DNA from: Fibrobacter sp.
Lineage (GTDB): Bacteria > Fibrobacterota > Fibrobacteria > Fibrobacterales > Fibrobacteraceae
Reading direction: 5' to 3'
NCBI GenBank assembly: GCA_024398815.1
Contig: JAKSIL010000001.1
Location: 105,052-169,051 of the forward strand
DNA: 64,000 nt
Shown here: in pieces, positions 51,416 to 61,180 of the stretch
Numbering within the stretch: position 1 is the first letter of the stretch
How the letters are laid out: every line of letters begins with the position of its first letter
The notes under the pieces: generated by a model
What the model was told of the DNA's origin: nothing
Seen by the model: the letters and a program-made list of their open reading frames with translations, nothing else
Database searches by the model: none
Program-made: the position numbers and the translations under genes

Positions 51416-52264
51416 ATGAATCCAATTTCGGAATACCACGATTATCGGCGCTACATGCTGGACTTTTACGAGGAACGTAAGCGTACCTCGGCGTTTACGT
51501 GGCGTGCCTTTGCGGAACTGGCGGGGTTTGTTTCGCCGTCGTATTTGAAATTGGTGTGTGACGGAAAGACTTGCTTAAGCAAGCCTGGTGTGTCGAAGGT
51601 GGCCCATGCCATGGGGCTTACGGGCTTTGATTTGACGTACTTTACTCTCTTGGTGCGTTTTGGCAATGCGAAGACCGATGAAGAAAAGATGGCCGCCTTC
51701 AACGAGCTGCAGAGGGAGGCTCGAGCCAACAGGGTCCGCATTATCGAAGCGGACGCTTTCCGTTATTACGAATCTTCGTTGTGCCCGATATTGCGTGAAC
51801 TGGCTCCATTGATGCCTCTGGCCTATCCGAACGAGATTGCTGCAAAAATCAAGCATCCGGTGGCGGCTATTGATGTGCGCAACGCGCTCCAGTTCCTTAC
51901 GCAGGCGGGCTTTTTGAATCGCCGACCCGACGGGAGCTACGAGCAGACGGAAAAGGCTGTGAAGGGGTCCAAGGAGGCGATTCCTTTGGCCATCCGTTCC
52001 ATGAATGTCGAAATGGCGGAGTTGGCCAAGCGCTCCATAGAGAACGTTGAACCGGATCGTCGAAATATTTCGGGGGTGACCATGGGCATCGATGATGAAG
52101 CCTTTGCCCGCATTACCCGTGAAATTGACGAGTGCCGTCGTCGCATTGTTGCCATAGCCAATGAAAGTAAGCGCATAAATCAAGTATATCGTCTGAATCT
52201 GCAGTTGTTTCCGCTTACGGATAAAGTTAATGTTAAGGGGAAACGCCATGGAGGTGCAAAATGA
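51416..52264 (+). CDS. TIGR02147/DUF4423 family protein, putative transcription regulator
   Basis: A 282-residue paralogue of the protein at 16888. It starts ISEYHDYRRYMLDFYEER and carries an HTH-like segment (TWRAFAELAGFVSPSYLKLV) and the conserved C-terminal block (RRNISGVTMGIDDEAFARIT, YRLNLQLFPLTDK). AGAGGAAG precedes the ATG. Its stop overlaps the ATG of the FISUMP lipoprotein downstream (ATGA, 52261-52264), so the two are translationally coupled. An inverted repeat lies in the upstream region. Confidence 0.82.
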   Translation: MNPISEYHDYRRYMLDFYEERKRTSAFTWRAFAELAGFVSPSYLKLVCDGKTCLSKPGVSKVAHAMGLTGFDLTYFTLLVRFGNAKTDEEKMAAFNELQREARANRVRIIEADAFRYYESSLCPILRELAPLMPLAYPNEIAAKIKHPVAAIDVRNALQFLTQAGFLNRRPDGSYEQTEKAVKGSKEAIPLAIRSMNVEMAELAKRSIENVEPDRRNISGVTMGIDDEAFARITREIDECRRRIVAIANESKRINQVYRLNLQLFPLTDKVNVKGKRHGGAK

Positions 52265-54090
52265 ATTTGCTCAAGTATGTGGCGATGTTTGGTTTGGCGA
52301 CTTCTTGTGTCGGCTTGTTCGCTTGCTCCGGCGATGTCGCTGGAACGACTGAAGATGAAAACACAGTAATCGCTATAGACGATGAACAAAAATCGTCCGC
52401 TACTGATTCATCGGGGGTGGATTCCTCCGCAGATATGAAAAATTCCAGTTCTTCGTCTCAGGCCTCCAGTGCTGACGGAAAAATCGATGTCGTTGATTCC
52501 TCTAAAACTGGAAATGTATCCGTGAGTTCCTCTAGTGGGGCTGCCTCTGCACTGTCCAGTGAATCTGTCGATGTGCATGTTACTGACCTGAGCAGTTCTT
52601 CGGCAAATGATTCCGGTTCGAATGACGTGCCGAGTGGTTCCAGAGATGTGAGTGGTTGGGGGCTTGACAGTGGTAGCGGTGACGCTGGTGGTAATGCGGG
52701 CTCCGGTTGGGGCGCTGGCGGTAATTTTGGAGGTGACGGTTTTGGCGGACAATTGCCTCCTGCCAAGTGCTTCGATGGAAGCGAACCCGCCCCTGTTGCT
52801 GTCTCCAGTAGTTCTAGCGTAACGGAATTTGGGAATGCTTTTTACGTTAATGGGGCTGTTCCGAATGTTGATATTTTGCCCGATTCCTTATTTTCTGCTC
52901 GTGTCGCGAAACTCGTTGATGAAGGAATGTCTGAAGCGGAGGCCAAACAACAGACCCTTGATGAAATTTATCGATTGTTTGGAATTGATGATGTGGAATC
53001 CTTCCGCAGGACGACTTTGAAGAGTTATACGGTAAAACGAGCCGTAGGCTATATTATTGCTTTCATTAGTCGATATGAGTATCCGTTATTCAAAGATTAT
53101 TTTGTCAATAACGGAGTTGTCGAAGATTCGTTGCTGTGTCGTTTTAGTATTGTGTTGAGTTTGAGCGATGTCCCGAAAGAGGCGGCCTGGCTTATTCCGC
53201 AGGGCTGTAATTTTGTTGATCGAGAGTTTGAAGAAATTTATTGGATTTTGGAAAATATTTGGACCCGTTGCGTAGATGTGCCTGTGTGCGATGCTTCCCT
53301 GGAAAATACCAAGATGGAAGTAGCTTCGCAACTATCTGTACGCGAAACTATTGTCTGTTGGGATTCGATGTGGGTTTTCCCGACTGTGATGGAATATGAA
53401 CTTCATTATAAACTTTGTACGAAAGACGGCGATCGTGTAAAAAGTGAATCTCGGGATGGGGTGTTCTACATTTGTTATGATGGAGAATGGTATATGTCCG
53501 GTCAAGGTACGGAAGCCTTGCCTGTGGAGTATGGCTTTAACCCTGATTTTGATTATGGTACATTTACGGACCCTCGTGACGGAAATGTTTACAGGACGAC
53601 TATCTTCAGAGGTAAAACCTGGCTTTCCCAGAATATAAACTACTACGATAAAAACGATACGATGCTCGTGAAATACAGCTTGTGCGCAAGCGAAGCCAAC
53701 AACGGCAATGGAAACGAAAATTGGACTTGCGAACATACGGGGCGCTACTATACCGCCGATGCAGCACATCATGCATGTCCTGATGGTTGGAGGCTGCCTT
53801 TGAAAAGTGATTGGGATGAATTGACAGCGATGGAATATTCGGTCGGTAAAGAATATTTCCCGAAACTTTTTTCAAAGCTTGAAGGCGAATTTTATACGGA
53901 CGAGTTTGGATTGTCGCTTCGTTATGTGATATATATAGATGCGAAAGGCTCGTACGGTACTGGAAGGACAGCTTATTTTTGGACAGAAGAATCGGTAATA
54001 GCGGAATTGACGCTGAATTCGGCCGGTTATGTCGTGATAACTGGTTCTGGTCATGGTCCGTATGCTCCTGTGCGCTGTCTGAAGGATTAG
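52261..54090 (+). CDS. FISUMP-domain lipoprotein coupled to a TIGR02147 regulator
   Basis: A 609-residue lipoprotein with lipobox GLFAC (Cys22). Residues about 35-130 are Ser-rich, followed by a Gly-rich stretch (about 135-165, GSGWGAGGNFGGDGFGG). A middle globular domain (about 185-330) has no recognisable family. The FISUMP domain begins near residue 420 (FDYGTFTDPRDGNVYRTT, GKTWLSQNINYYD, ACPDGWRLPLKSDW) and ends APVRCLKD. The coupling to a regulator gene mirrors the pair at 15388-17754. Confidence 0.87.
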   Translation: MNLLKYVAMFGLATSCVGLFACSGDVAGTTEDENTVIAIDDEQKSSATDSSGVDSSADMKNSSSSSQASSADGKIDVVDSSKTGNVSVSSSSGAASALSSESVDVHVTDLSSSSANDSGSNDVPSGSRDVSGWGLDSGSGDAGGNAGSGWGAGGNFGGDGFGGQLPPAKCFDGSEPAPVAVSSSSSVTEFGNAFYVNGAVPNVDILPDSLFSARVAKLVDEGMSEAEAKQQTLDEIYRLFGIDDVESFRRTTLKSYTVKRAVGYIIAFISRYEYPLFKDYFVNNGVVEDSLLCRFSIVLSLSDVPKEAAWLIPQGCNFVDREFEEIYWILENIWTRCVDVPVCDASLENTKMEVASQLSVRETIVCWDSMWVFPTVMEYELHYKLCTKDGDRVKSESRDGVFYICYDGEWYMSGQGTEALPVEYGFNPDFDYGTFTDPRDGNVYRTTIFRGKTWLSQNINYYDKNDTMLVKYSLCASEANNGNGNENWTCEHTGRYYTADAAHHACPDGWRLPLKSDWDELTAMEYSVGKEYFPKLFSKLEGEFYTDEFGLSLRYVIYIDAKGSYGTGRTAYFWTEESVIAELTLNSAGYVVITGSGHGPYAPVRCLKD

Positions 54091-54237
54091 AGTCTGTGAC
54101 GGTCTGAAGGTGAAAATGAAGTTACTCGGATATTTGAATTTATTTGGAATGGTAATTTCCTTGGTAGCCCGTGTGCGATGCGTCCCGTGAAGTAATCGCT
54201 GTCATTCTGGAACCACAGGCTTTTTTATATTGTAGCC

Positions 54238-55626
54238 ATGGCCACCCGCACATACATCGCTATTGACTTGAAGTCGTTCTTCGCTTCGGTGGAGTGCGTG
54301 TTGCGCGGGCTTGACCCCTTGACCACGAATCTTGTGGTGGCGGATGCGAGCCGCACCGAGAAGACGATTTGCCTTGCGGTGACGCCGAGCCTCAAGGCCT
54401 ACGGGATTCCCGGCCGCGCACGCCTTTTCGAGGTGAACCAGAAGGTCCGCGAGATAAAGGCCTGCACGGGGAAAGTCGTCGATTTCATCATCGCCCCGCC
54501 GCAGATGGCCCGCTACGTGGAATTCTCCACGAAAGTTTTCAATGTGTACCTGAAGTACGTGAGCGCCGACGACATCCATGTGTATTCCATAGACGAATGT
54601 TTTATCGATGTGACGCAGTATCTTAATTTGTACAAAAAGAGCGCGAAGGAACTTGCCAAGACCATGATTCAGGACGTGTTCAAGACGACGGGAATCACGG
54701 CGACGGCGGGAATTGGCACGAATCTTTACCTGTGCAAGATTGCGATGGACGTGATGGCGAAGCATGTGGAGCCCGACGAAGATGGCGTTCGCATTGCGGA
54801 ACTCAACGAGATGAGTTTCCGTCGCAATTTGTGGTCGCACCGGCCGCTTACCGGCTTTTGGCAGATTGGCCGCGGCATCGCGGAACGCCTTGAAAAGTGC
54901 TACCTGAACAACGGTCGCGGAATTTACACGATGGGCGATTTGGCGCGAGTGAGCGTCAAGAATCCGGAGGCGCTTTACAAGATGTTCGGCGTGAATGCCG
55001 AAATTTTAATCGACCATGCGTGGGGTTACGAACCCTGCACGATTGCCGACATCAAACGCGCGAAGCCGAAAAGCCGCAGCCTTGGCGGCGGGCAGGTGCT
55101 GAGCTGCCCGTACGATTTCGCGAAGGCCCGCATCGTGGTGCGCGAAATGGTCGATACGCTCACGCTCGACTTGATCGAAAAGAACCTGGTCACGAACGGC
55201 CTTACGCTTTTGCTGATGTACGACCGCGAAAACGTGGACAACGGAAAGTACACGGGCGAGACGGTCGTGGATTTTTACGGGCGCACGGTGCCGAAGCCTG
55301 CGCACGGAACGGCGAGTATCGGGCATTACACGAGTTCGCAAGAGACGATTGCGAAGGCGGTCATGGACTTGTACGACCGCATCGCGAATCCCTCGCTCAC
55401 TGTGAAAAAACTGAACTTGACCGCGAACGACGTGGTGGACTCGAGCAACGAGGGCTACGACTTGTTTACCGACGTGCAGAAGCAGGAACGCGAAAAGAAA
55501 CGCCTGCAGGCGGAACTGCTCATCAAAAAACGCTTCGGCAAGAACGCCATCATCAAGGGCATGGATTTGCAGGAGGGCGCCACGACTGTGGAACGCAACG
55601 GCCAGATTGGAGGGCACCGTGCCTAG
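54238..55626 (+). CDS. Y-family DNA polymerase (UmuC/UvrX-like)
   Basis: A 462-residue translesion polymerase. RTYIAIDLKSFFASVECVLR supplies the first metal aspartate, and YSIDECFIDVTQYL the catalytic acidic pair. A helix-hairpin-helix region (LTGFWQIGRGIAERLEKCYL) and a little-finger domain follow. The type resembles Gram-positive UvrX and the ImpB/MucB group rather than E. coli DinB. It is followed by a YolD-like gene overlapping its 3' end, a pairing known from Firmicutes and mobile elements. No LexA box was recognised upstream by eye. Confidence 0.9.
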   Translation: MATRTYIAIDLKSFFASVECVLRGLDPLTTNLVVADASRTEKTICLAVTPSLKAYGIPGRARLFEVNQKVREIKACTGKVVDFIIAPPQMARYVEFSTKVFNVYLKYVSADDIHVYSIDECFIDVTQYLNLYKKSAKELAKTMIQDVFKTTGITATAGIGTNLYLCKIAMDVMAKHVEPDEDGVRIAELNEMSFRRNLWSHRPLTGFWQIGRGIAERLEKCYLNNGRGIYTMGDLARVSVKNPEALYKMFGVNAEILIDHAWGYEPCTIADIKRAKPKSRSLGGGQVLSCPYDFAKARIVVREMVDTLTLDLIEKNLVTNGLTLLLMYDRENVDNGKYTGETVVDFYGRTVPKPAHGTASIGHYTSSQETIAKAVMDLYDRIANPSLTVKKLNLTANDVVDSSNEGYDLFTDVQKQEREKKRLQAELLIKKRFGKNAIIKGMDLQEGATTVERNGQIGGHRA

Positions 55627-56077
55627 TTTCGATTACAGCGACATCATCGATTTGCCGTACCCGCGCGACGATTGGAACTTCTTGATGAAGCATCCGCGGA
55701 TGGCGACCGTCGCCCGTGCGAAGATTTTTAGCCCGTTCGCCGCCTTGCGCGGCCATACCGACGCTATCGATGAAACTGCGAAACGCAACCTGAACGTGAA
55801 CCGCGACGACCTCCTTGAAGACGGGATGTCGGAACTCGAGGATTCCTTTGCGCTGCTGGTTTCTGCGCTGGATGCGGGCGAGCATCCGGAAGTGCGCGTG
55901 ACGTTCTTTGTGCAGGGGGCTGAAAGTTCCGAAGGCGTCGGCACGTACGAGACCGTAGTCGGCGTGGCGAAAAAAGTGGACCCCGTGACGCGAGTGCTGT
56001 TTGTCGCCGACAGGCAGATTCCTTTGCAGGACATCCGCAAACTCGACGCAGAAGGGCGCTTGCTACAACAACGGTAA
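55619..56077 (+). CDS. YolD-like protein
   Basis: A 152-residue protein from GTG 55619, preceded by GGAGGG. It contains the YolD-like pattern MKHPRMATVARAKIFSPFAA followed by LRGH, then a beta-rich C-terminal half. It overlaps the polymerase gene by 8 nt. YolD-like proteins are linked to UvrX-type Y-family polymerases and have been compared with UmuD-like partners, but their biochemical role is not settled. A TTG at 55607 is an alternative start. Confidence 0.8.
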   Translation: MPSFDYSDIIDLPYPRDDWNFLMKHPRMATVARAKIFSPFAALRGHTDAIDETAKRNLNVNRDDLLEDGMSELEDSFALLVSALDAGEHPEVRVTFFVQGAESSEGVGTYETVVGVAKKVDPVTRVLFVADRQIPLQDIRKLDAEGRLLQQR

Positions 56078-56160
56078 AAAGGTAATCGTGAAGACTCCAA
56101 ACAGAACCTTCGGAATTTTTTATCAATGTTGTTCCAATTTCTCGATATCATTTTTTAACA

Positions 56161-56192
56161 AAATACGGAAAATCCGTAAACATTCCGTATTT
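56161..56192. promoter_or_regulatory. Orphan HipB-type operator-like inverted repeat
   Basis: AAATACGGAA (56161-56170) and TTCCGTATTT (56183-56192) are exact reverse complements separated by 12 nt that contain another ATCCGT. It lies 52 nt upstream of the hipA fragment. No hipB-like HTH gene is present, so it probably is what remains of a hipBA control region. Confidence 0.5.
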
Positions 56193-56243
56193 CGTTTAAA
56201 TATATCACTGCAACCTTATTTCAAGCACCATTTCCAAACGGGA

Positions 56244-56690
56244 ATGACCTTGATTCCGTCATTCAAAACGGCTTCGGAATTCAAGGCGAATCTGAAAGAC
56301 CAGTCAAAGGCTCTTAACGACATTCTCCGCGTCGGAACATCTGCCGGCGGAGCTAAACCTAAGGCGATTATCGCATTCAACGAGAATACTCAAGAAATTC
56401 GAAGCGGACAGGTAAAAGCTCCCGAAGAATTTTCATATTGGCTGCTTAAATTTGACGGCGTCAGCTATAGGGAGCACGATAGTATTACCGACATTCCCAT
56501 GGGCATCGGAAACATTGAATTCGCCTATTACAGGATGGCTTTGGAAACTGGCATTCGAGTGAACGAATACTCACATCGACGAAATCCAGAAAGCAATGGA
56601 AACCCAGCGAAAGCTACGCTTTTTGTAAACTGCATTGTGACGGTCGTCACAAAAAAAGGAAAGTCTCTTGTGTACAACTTGCGACAGTAA
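56244..56690 (+). pseudogene. hipA: hipA fragment 1: middle of HipA kinase joined out of frame to a duplicated tail
   Basis: The sequence reads LNDILRVGTSAGGAKPKAII, SGQVKAPEEFSYWLLKFDGV and GIGNIEFAYYRMALETGI, as in HipA serine/threonine kinases of hipBA toxin-antitoxin modules (the GTSAGGA loop binds ATP). The roughly 100 N-terminal residues of a full HipA are missing. At 56571 the sequence switches to a copy of the hipA 3' end, but in the wrong frame, so the ORF ends with unrelated residues at 56690. It is not functional as it stands. Confidence 0.82.
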
Positions 56691-56956
56691 AAAAACGCCT
56701 TTGATAAATGCCAAAGTTTTTTATCTTTGGAGGCCATTCTAACATTGCGTAAATGGTGTTGATTTTTCCAAAAAGGAATATGTTCCGCATGAAATTCCCG
56801 CTTTCCTTCTATAAACTAGTCATGGCTGCGGCCGTGGCCTTGCCTACAATGGCACTCGCGACAATTACGCCTGAGGCGCCGACGCTGGACAATACGGACA
56901 ACTGCTACATGATTGGCAGCGCCGCGGAACTGTACGGCTTTGCTGAAATGGTGAAC
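56571..56956. repeat. Direct repeat copy 1 (386 bp; copy 2 at 62007-62392)
   Basis: Identical to 62007-62392 except for one base seen (GCCGCGGAAC against GCCGCAGAAC), at a constant offset of 5436 bp. It covers the hipA tail, the intergenic leader and the first 56 codons of the GLUG protein. After 56956 the copies diverge, starting with a 3-nt indel. Confidence 0.9.
56698..56722 (+). terminator. Weak terminator after the hipA tail (also at 62134-62158)
   Basis: CTTTG-ATAAATGC-CAAAG followed by TTTTTT, duplicated together with the repeat. Confidence 0.45.
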
Positions 56957-59900
56957 GACGGTAGCGGTTTCAACGGCTGCGGCAAGCTCACTGCGAACAT
57001 CGTGGTGAACAAAAATGTGCTTGGGACGGATAATGCGAATGTCAACGCAGACGGTGAATATGTTGGTGCAGATTCCGCGTCCTTCGACAAGTGGGCTCCG
57101 ATAAACGGCTTTGCAGGGAAGTTCCATGGCCAGGGTCACACCATCAGCGGGTTGTATTTCAATGATCCAAAAAAAGAAAACGTTGGATTGTTTGGAAGTG
57201 TGGGTGATGTAGAAATCGATGGACTCGGGCTTGTGGACTCGTATTTCGAGGGAAAATTTTTTGTAGGCGGCTTTATAGGCTATGCTGAATATGTTAATGT
57301 TTACATTCGCGATTCGTACAATTCAAGTGTCATGAGGGGGCATTCGGATGGGGGTTATCAGGGTGGCGTTGGTGGATTCGTGGGAGCCTTGTTTGCAGGT
57401 AGTCTTGAAATTGAAAATTCGTATAACTTAGGCTTTGTGACGGGGGAGAGGGATGCTGGCGGTCTTGTTGGGTATATTTCGGGTGAATACGATAATTATT
57501 ATGTCATCTTCAATTCATACAACAGAGGTTCTGTAATCAGCGCTGAGCCTGATTGCGCTGGTGGCTTTGTCGGGAATGCGTATGATGAATGGTCTTGGCT
57601 CTATGTTTACAATTCGTACAATGCAGGAAAAGTGAATGGTGGTGAAGGTTTTGCTTTGGTGGGTGGCGATTCTGGTCCTGTGGATGTCGATAATTTCTAT
57701 TACCTTGATGGAAGTGCCAATGGGTGGGGTGTAAATTACGATGAGAAAGAGTCAACGCCTGCGGCGGATTTCGCCGACGGCACTGTCGCGGAAGCTCTGC
57801 ACGGCTACAGTGGAACGGCTGAAAATGGAACAGCAATCGACGGTTCCGTCTGGGGTCAAGTCCCTGGCCGTGATGCTTTCCCGACTTTGGCGGGTGCCAT
57901 TGGACCTGTGCTGACTCTGCATGTTTATGGTGAAGTCAAGGTCGATTCTACCTATACTCCGGGCACGGCGTTGCCCACGCCTACGCGCGAAGGCTTTGCG
58001 TTCCTTGGCTGGTTTACGGATGCCGGTTTCAGCGGCTCCGCCGTGACGAATATCCCAAGCGATGCGACTGGTGCACTGGAATATTTTGCAAAGTGGATTG
58101 GACAAGATGTGTACGGTTGCTACGAAATCGCAAGCGCCGCTGAACTTTACTCCTTTGCCGCAATTGTGAACGGTGGTGCCGGCGAAATTTGCGGCAAGCT
58201 CACGGACGACATCACGGTGAACGAGGGATTGCTTGGTTACGTTGAAGACGGCGTTTTCAATTTGGAAGGGTATATGGCCAAATACGGCAAAGAACCCAAA
58301 GCCTGGACCCCGATGAATGTTTGGAATCCTGAGATGCCGGTTTTCCTTGATGGTAACGGCAAGAAAATAAGCGGGCTGTACATCGATGGCGAATCCTCTA
58401 TGGATAATGTTGGCCTGTTTAGCAATGTGGGGGCAAAGGTTGCTATCCGCAATTTGGGTATCGTGGATTCGTATATTGTGAGTAAGCAAAATGCCGGCGC
58501 CTTCGCTGGTTATGTTACTGGCTCTGGCTTGCTGGATATCACGAACTGCTATAACGCAAGCACAATCGTTGTGACTTATACCGCTGCCGGCGGCCTTGTA
58601 GGATGTTCCGGTACTGGAACTGTGAACATTTCGCAGAGCTACAATGCGGGGGCCGTGATAAATACGGGAACTGCGACTACTGCGGGGGATTGGCCCGGGT
58701 ACATCGCGGGTGGTTTTGTTGGCAGTACTGAAAGTGGTGCCTTGAACATCGTCAATAGTTACAATTTAGGCTCCGTAACTGCCAGTCAATGGAATGTCGG
58801 TGGTTTTGTCGGGTATGCCGGCGATGGACTTTCTCTGACCATTGCCAATAGCTACAATATGGGAATCTTGAAAAATTCCGAGTCGAATACCACTAATATC
58901 GTGGGTTATTTTGCAACTACTAGTACTATGTTTGCCGCGAACAACTTCTTTGTGGGTCGTGGCAATGATGGCGGTGCCATGGGCATGTCTGCGGAAAAGT
59001 TTAAAGACGGATCCGTTGCGACCTATTTGCACAATTACGAAACCACCGATGTCGATGGTTCTGTATGGGGGCAGGCTGAAGATGACGATTATCCGGTTTT
59101 CAGCAAAGTGGTTGAAAAAGATGTGAAAACGAATGATCTTGTGTTGCATCTGTACGCTGGTTATGTTCTTGCCCCGTCGTTCTATGTGGAAGGCGCAGAA
59201 TACGATCTCCCCGCCAATCTGGTTCGCGAGGACTACGTTTTCTTGGGCTGGTACAAGACTTCTGATTTCAGCGGCTCCGCTGTGACGGAAATTCCTGCCG
59301 ATGCCACGGGTAAACTGGAATATTATGCCAAGTGGATAAAGTTTGTTGACAACTGCTACGAAATCGCCTCTGCCGAGGACCTTTACGATTTTGCTGCAAT
59401 TGTGAACGGTGGTGACGGCGAAATATGCGGCAAACTCACGGACGACATCACGGTGAACAAGAATGTGCTGACCTCGGATGGCGTATTGAACGTAAACCCT
59501 GAAGATGACTTCGCTCCGTGGACCCCGATTGGTACGTCTAGTGCTCCGTTCAAGGGAACGTTCTATGGCCAGGGCCACACCATCAGCGGTTTGTATTATG
59601 CGGGTGGCTGGCAAACGTCTTGCGCCAACGTTGGCCTTTTTGGCTATGTTGAAGGCGAAGTTGTCATTGATGGCGTAGGAATCGTAGATTCGTACTTTTA
59701 TGCGAATAACTCTGTCGGAGCCCTTGTCGGTAAAGTGGGAGGTTCTTCCACGGATGGGTCATCCCTGACCATCAGCAATTCGTACAATGCGGGTAGAGTG
59801 AGCGGACTGACCGGGAGTATCGGCGGTCTTGTCGGTGGAGTATTGTCTTCCGTGGTAATCAACAATTCGTACAATGCGGGTTTTGTGAATGGCGCTAATA

Positions 59901-61180
59901 AATCGCTAAGTACTGGTGGACTTGTCGGCAGTTTGTCGGAGTCCGCGACCGCGTCTATCAACAATTCGTACAATGCGGGCTCGGTTAACGGAAAAGCCGA
60001 AAATCTATACGATGATCTTGTCTGTGGAGCTGGGGAGGTTGCAATAACCAACAGTTTCTATATTGGCGAAAGTCAGTTTGAGGGCAATGGCGCCACGAAA
60101 AAGACTGCGGAAGAATTCGCAAGCGGTACCGTCGCGAAAGCGTTGCACGACTGGTGCGAAAAGGACGGCGACAATTGCAAGGTAGGCGGCCTGGACGGCA
60201 CCGTCTGGGGCCAGAACGTGGGCCAGGCAACCGGCAACGATGCTGCCCCGACGCTTTCGGGCGTGCTGAAACTCGGCTTGCTCGCCATTGCGAAGAACGC
60301 CGCCGGGAAGGATTCCGCTGCAATCGACGGTGCCTCCGAATTGGAAATGAAGATTTCAGAAGATATTCACGTGGACTACGTGAAGTTCAACCGTACGTTT
60401 ACTCCGGGAATCATGGCCACGATCGTGCTGCCGTTCGATGTCCCGTCAAGTGCGTTTCCCGCGAATGTTGAATTCGCCGCTCTTAAGAGTGTCGGTCCTA
60501 ATCCAGAAAATGGTGGTAAGTGGGAAGCCGTATTTAATAAGGTCACCGAACTTGAAGCCCATACCCCGTATTTGGTAAGGCTTACCAGCGGAACCTCGCT
60601 TGACTTTGATTTTGGCGAAGCCGGCGTAACCATCAAGGCCACGGAAGAGTACGACGAAGTATCCGGGAAAATGGTCACTGTGCCAACTTCTTCGACATCT
60701 ACGGACGAACAGTGGGAACTTGTTGGTACGTATAGCTACAAGTCCTGGCAGGAAGGCGACCTGGGAATCGGCAGCACCTATGGCTTTGCCGGCAGTGCCG
60801 AAGGCGATGAAGTGGTTGCGGGCCAGTTCGTCAAGGTTGGCGCGGGCGCCTACATCAATCCGATGCGCGTCTACCTCCAAAAGGTCACGAAAGTTAATCC
60901 GAGTCCCAGGCCTTCGTATAAAGCATCCGTGCTGGCCAGCATTCCTGGGGGATTCCCGGAAAGCATCGATGTCGTGCTCGTTGATAGCGACGATGCTGCC
61001 GACGCAAACGAAGTTGCCGCCGGTTCCGATAGCGCCGCCGAAAAGACGACATACATCGGCACCATCAACACGCGCACTGGTGCCATCGAGCTCAAGCGCA
61101 CTTACGACGCCAAGGGTCGCATGCTGAACTCGAAGCCGACCGCCAAGGGAAACTATTTTAACAAAAAGGTGATTAAATAA
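56789..61180 (+). CDS. Large secreted GLUG/InlB-repeat protein, copy A
   Basis: A 1463-residue exported protein with signal peptide (MKFPLSFYKLVMAAAVALPT, MALA). Three similar blocks follow, each starting DNCYMIGSAAELYGFAEMVN or CYEIASAAELYSFAAIVNGG. Within them are many GLUG motifs (GGLVGY, GGFVGN, NSYNAGSV). The blocks are separated by InlB-type repeats (FLGWFTDAGFSGSAVT, FLGWYKTSDFSGSAVT) near residues 410 and 830. The last 300 residues form a separate beta-rich domain (YVKFNRTFTPGIMATIVLPF). Probably an adhesin or surface beta-helix protein. The start follows AAAAGGAA. Its stop overlaps the next small ORF. Confidence 0.85.
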   Translation: MKFPLSFYKLVMAAAVALPTMALATITPEAPTLDNTDNCYMIGSAAELYGFAEMVNDGSGFNGCGKLTANIVVNKNVLGTDNANVNADGEYVGADSASFDKWAPINGFAGKFHGQGHTISGLYFNDPKKENVGLFGSVGDVEIDGLGLVDSYFEGKFFVGGFIGYAEYVNVYIRDSYNSSVMRGHSDGGYQGGVGGFVGALFAGSLEIENSYNLGFVTGERDAGGLVGYISGEYDNYYVIFNSYNRGSVISAEPDCAGGFVGNAYDEWSWLYVYNSYNAGKVNGGEGFALVGGDSGPVDVDNFYYLDGSANGWGVNYDEKESTPAADFADGTVAEALHGYSGTAENGTAIDGSVWGQVPGRDAFPTLAGAIGPVLTLHVYGEVKVDSTYTPGTALPTPTREGFAFLGWFTDAGFSGSAVTNIPSDATGALEYFAKWIGQDVYGCYEIASAAELYSFAAIVNGGAGEICGKLTDDITVNEGLLGYVEDGVFNLEGYMAKYGKEPKAWTPMNVWNPEMPVFLDGNGKKISGLYIDGESSMDNVGLFSNVGAKVAIRNLGIVDSYIVSKQNAGAFAGYVTGSGLLDITNCYNASTIVVTYTAAGGLVGCSGTGTVNISQSYNAGAVINTGTATTAGDWPGYIAGGFVGSTESGALNIVNSYNLGSVTASQWNVGGFVGYAGDGLSLTIANSYNMGILKNSESNTTNIVGYFATTSTMFAANNFFVGRGNDGGAMGMSAEKFKDGSVATYLHNYETTDVDGSVWGQAEDDDYPVFSKVVEKDVKTNDLVLHLYAGYVLAPSFYVEGAEYDLPANLVREDYVFLGWYKTSDFSGSAVTEIPADATGKLEYYAKWIKFVDNCYEIASAEDLYDFAAIVNGGDGEICGKLTDDITVNKNVLTSDGVLNVNPEDDFAPWTPIGTSSAPFKGTFYGQGHTISGLYYAGGWQTSCANVGLFGYVEGEVVIDGVGIVDSYFYANNSVGALVGKVGGSSTDGSSLTISNSYNAGRVSGLTGSIGGLVGGVLSSVVINNSYNAGFVNGANKSLSTGGLVGSLSESATASINNSYNAGSVNGKAENLYDDLVCGAGEVAITNSFYIGESQFEGNGATKKTAEEFASGTVAKALHDWCEKDGDNCKVGGLDGTVWGQNVGQATGNDAAPTLSGVLKLGLLAIAKNAAGKDSAAIDGASELEMKISEDIHVDYVKFNRTFTPGIMATIVLPFDVPSSAFPANVEFAALKSVGPNPENGGKWEAVFNKVTELEAHTPYLVRLTSGTSLDFDFGEAGVTIKATEEYDEVSGKMVTVPTSSTSTDEQWELVGTYSYKSWQEGDLGIGSTYGFAGSAEGDEVVAGQFVKVGAGAYINPMRVYLQKVTKVNPSPRPSYKASVLASIPGGFPESIDVVLVDSDDAADANEVAAGSDSAAEKTTYIGTINTRTGAIELKRTYDAKGRMLNSKPTAKGNYFNKKVIK

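Noticed and set aside
56244..56690. HipS/HipT-type split kinase (HipBST) instead of a broken hipA
   Set aside because: The fragment holds the ATP loop but no C-terminal lobe, and its 3' end is an out-of-frame join to a duplicated tail, so it is a remnant rather than a natural subunit.
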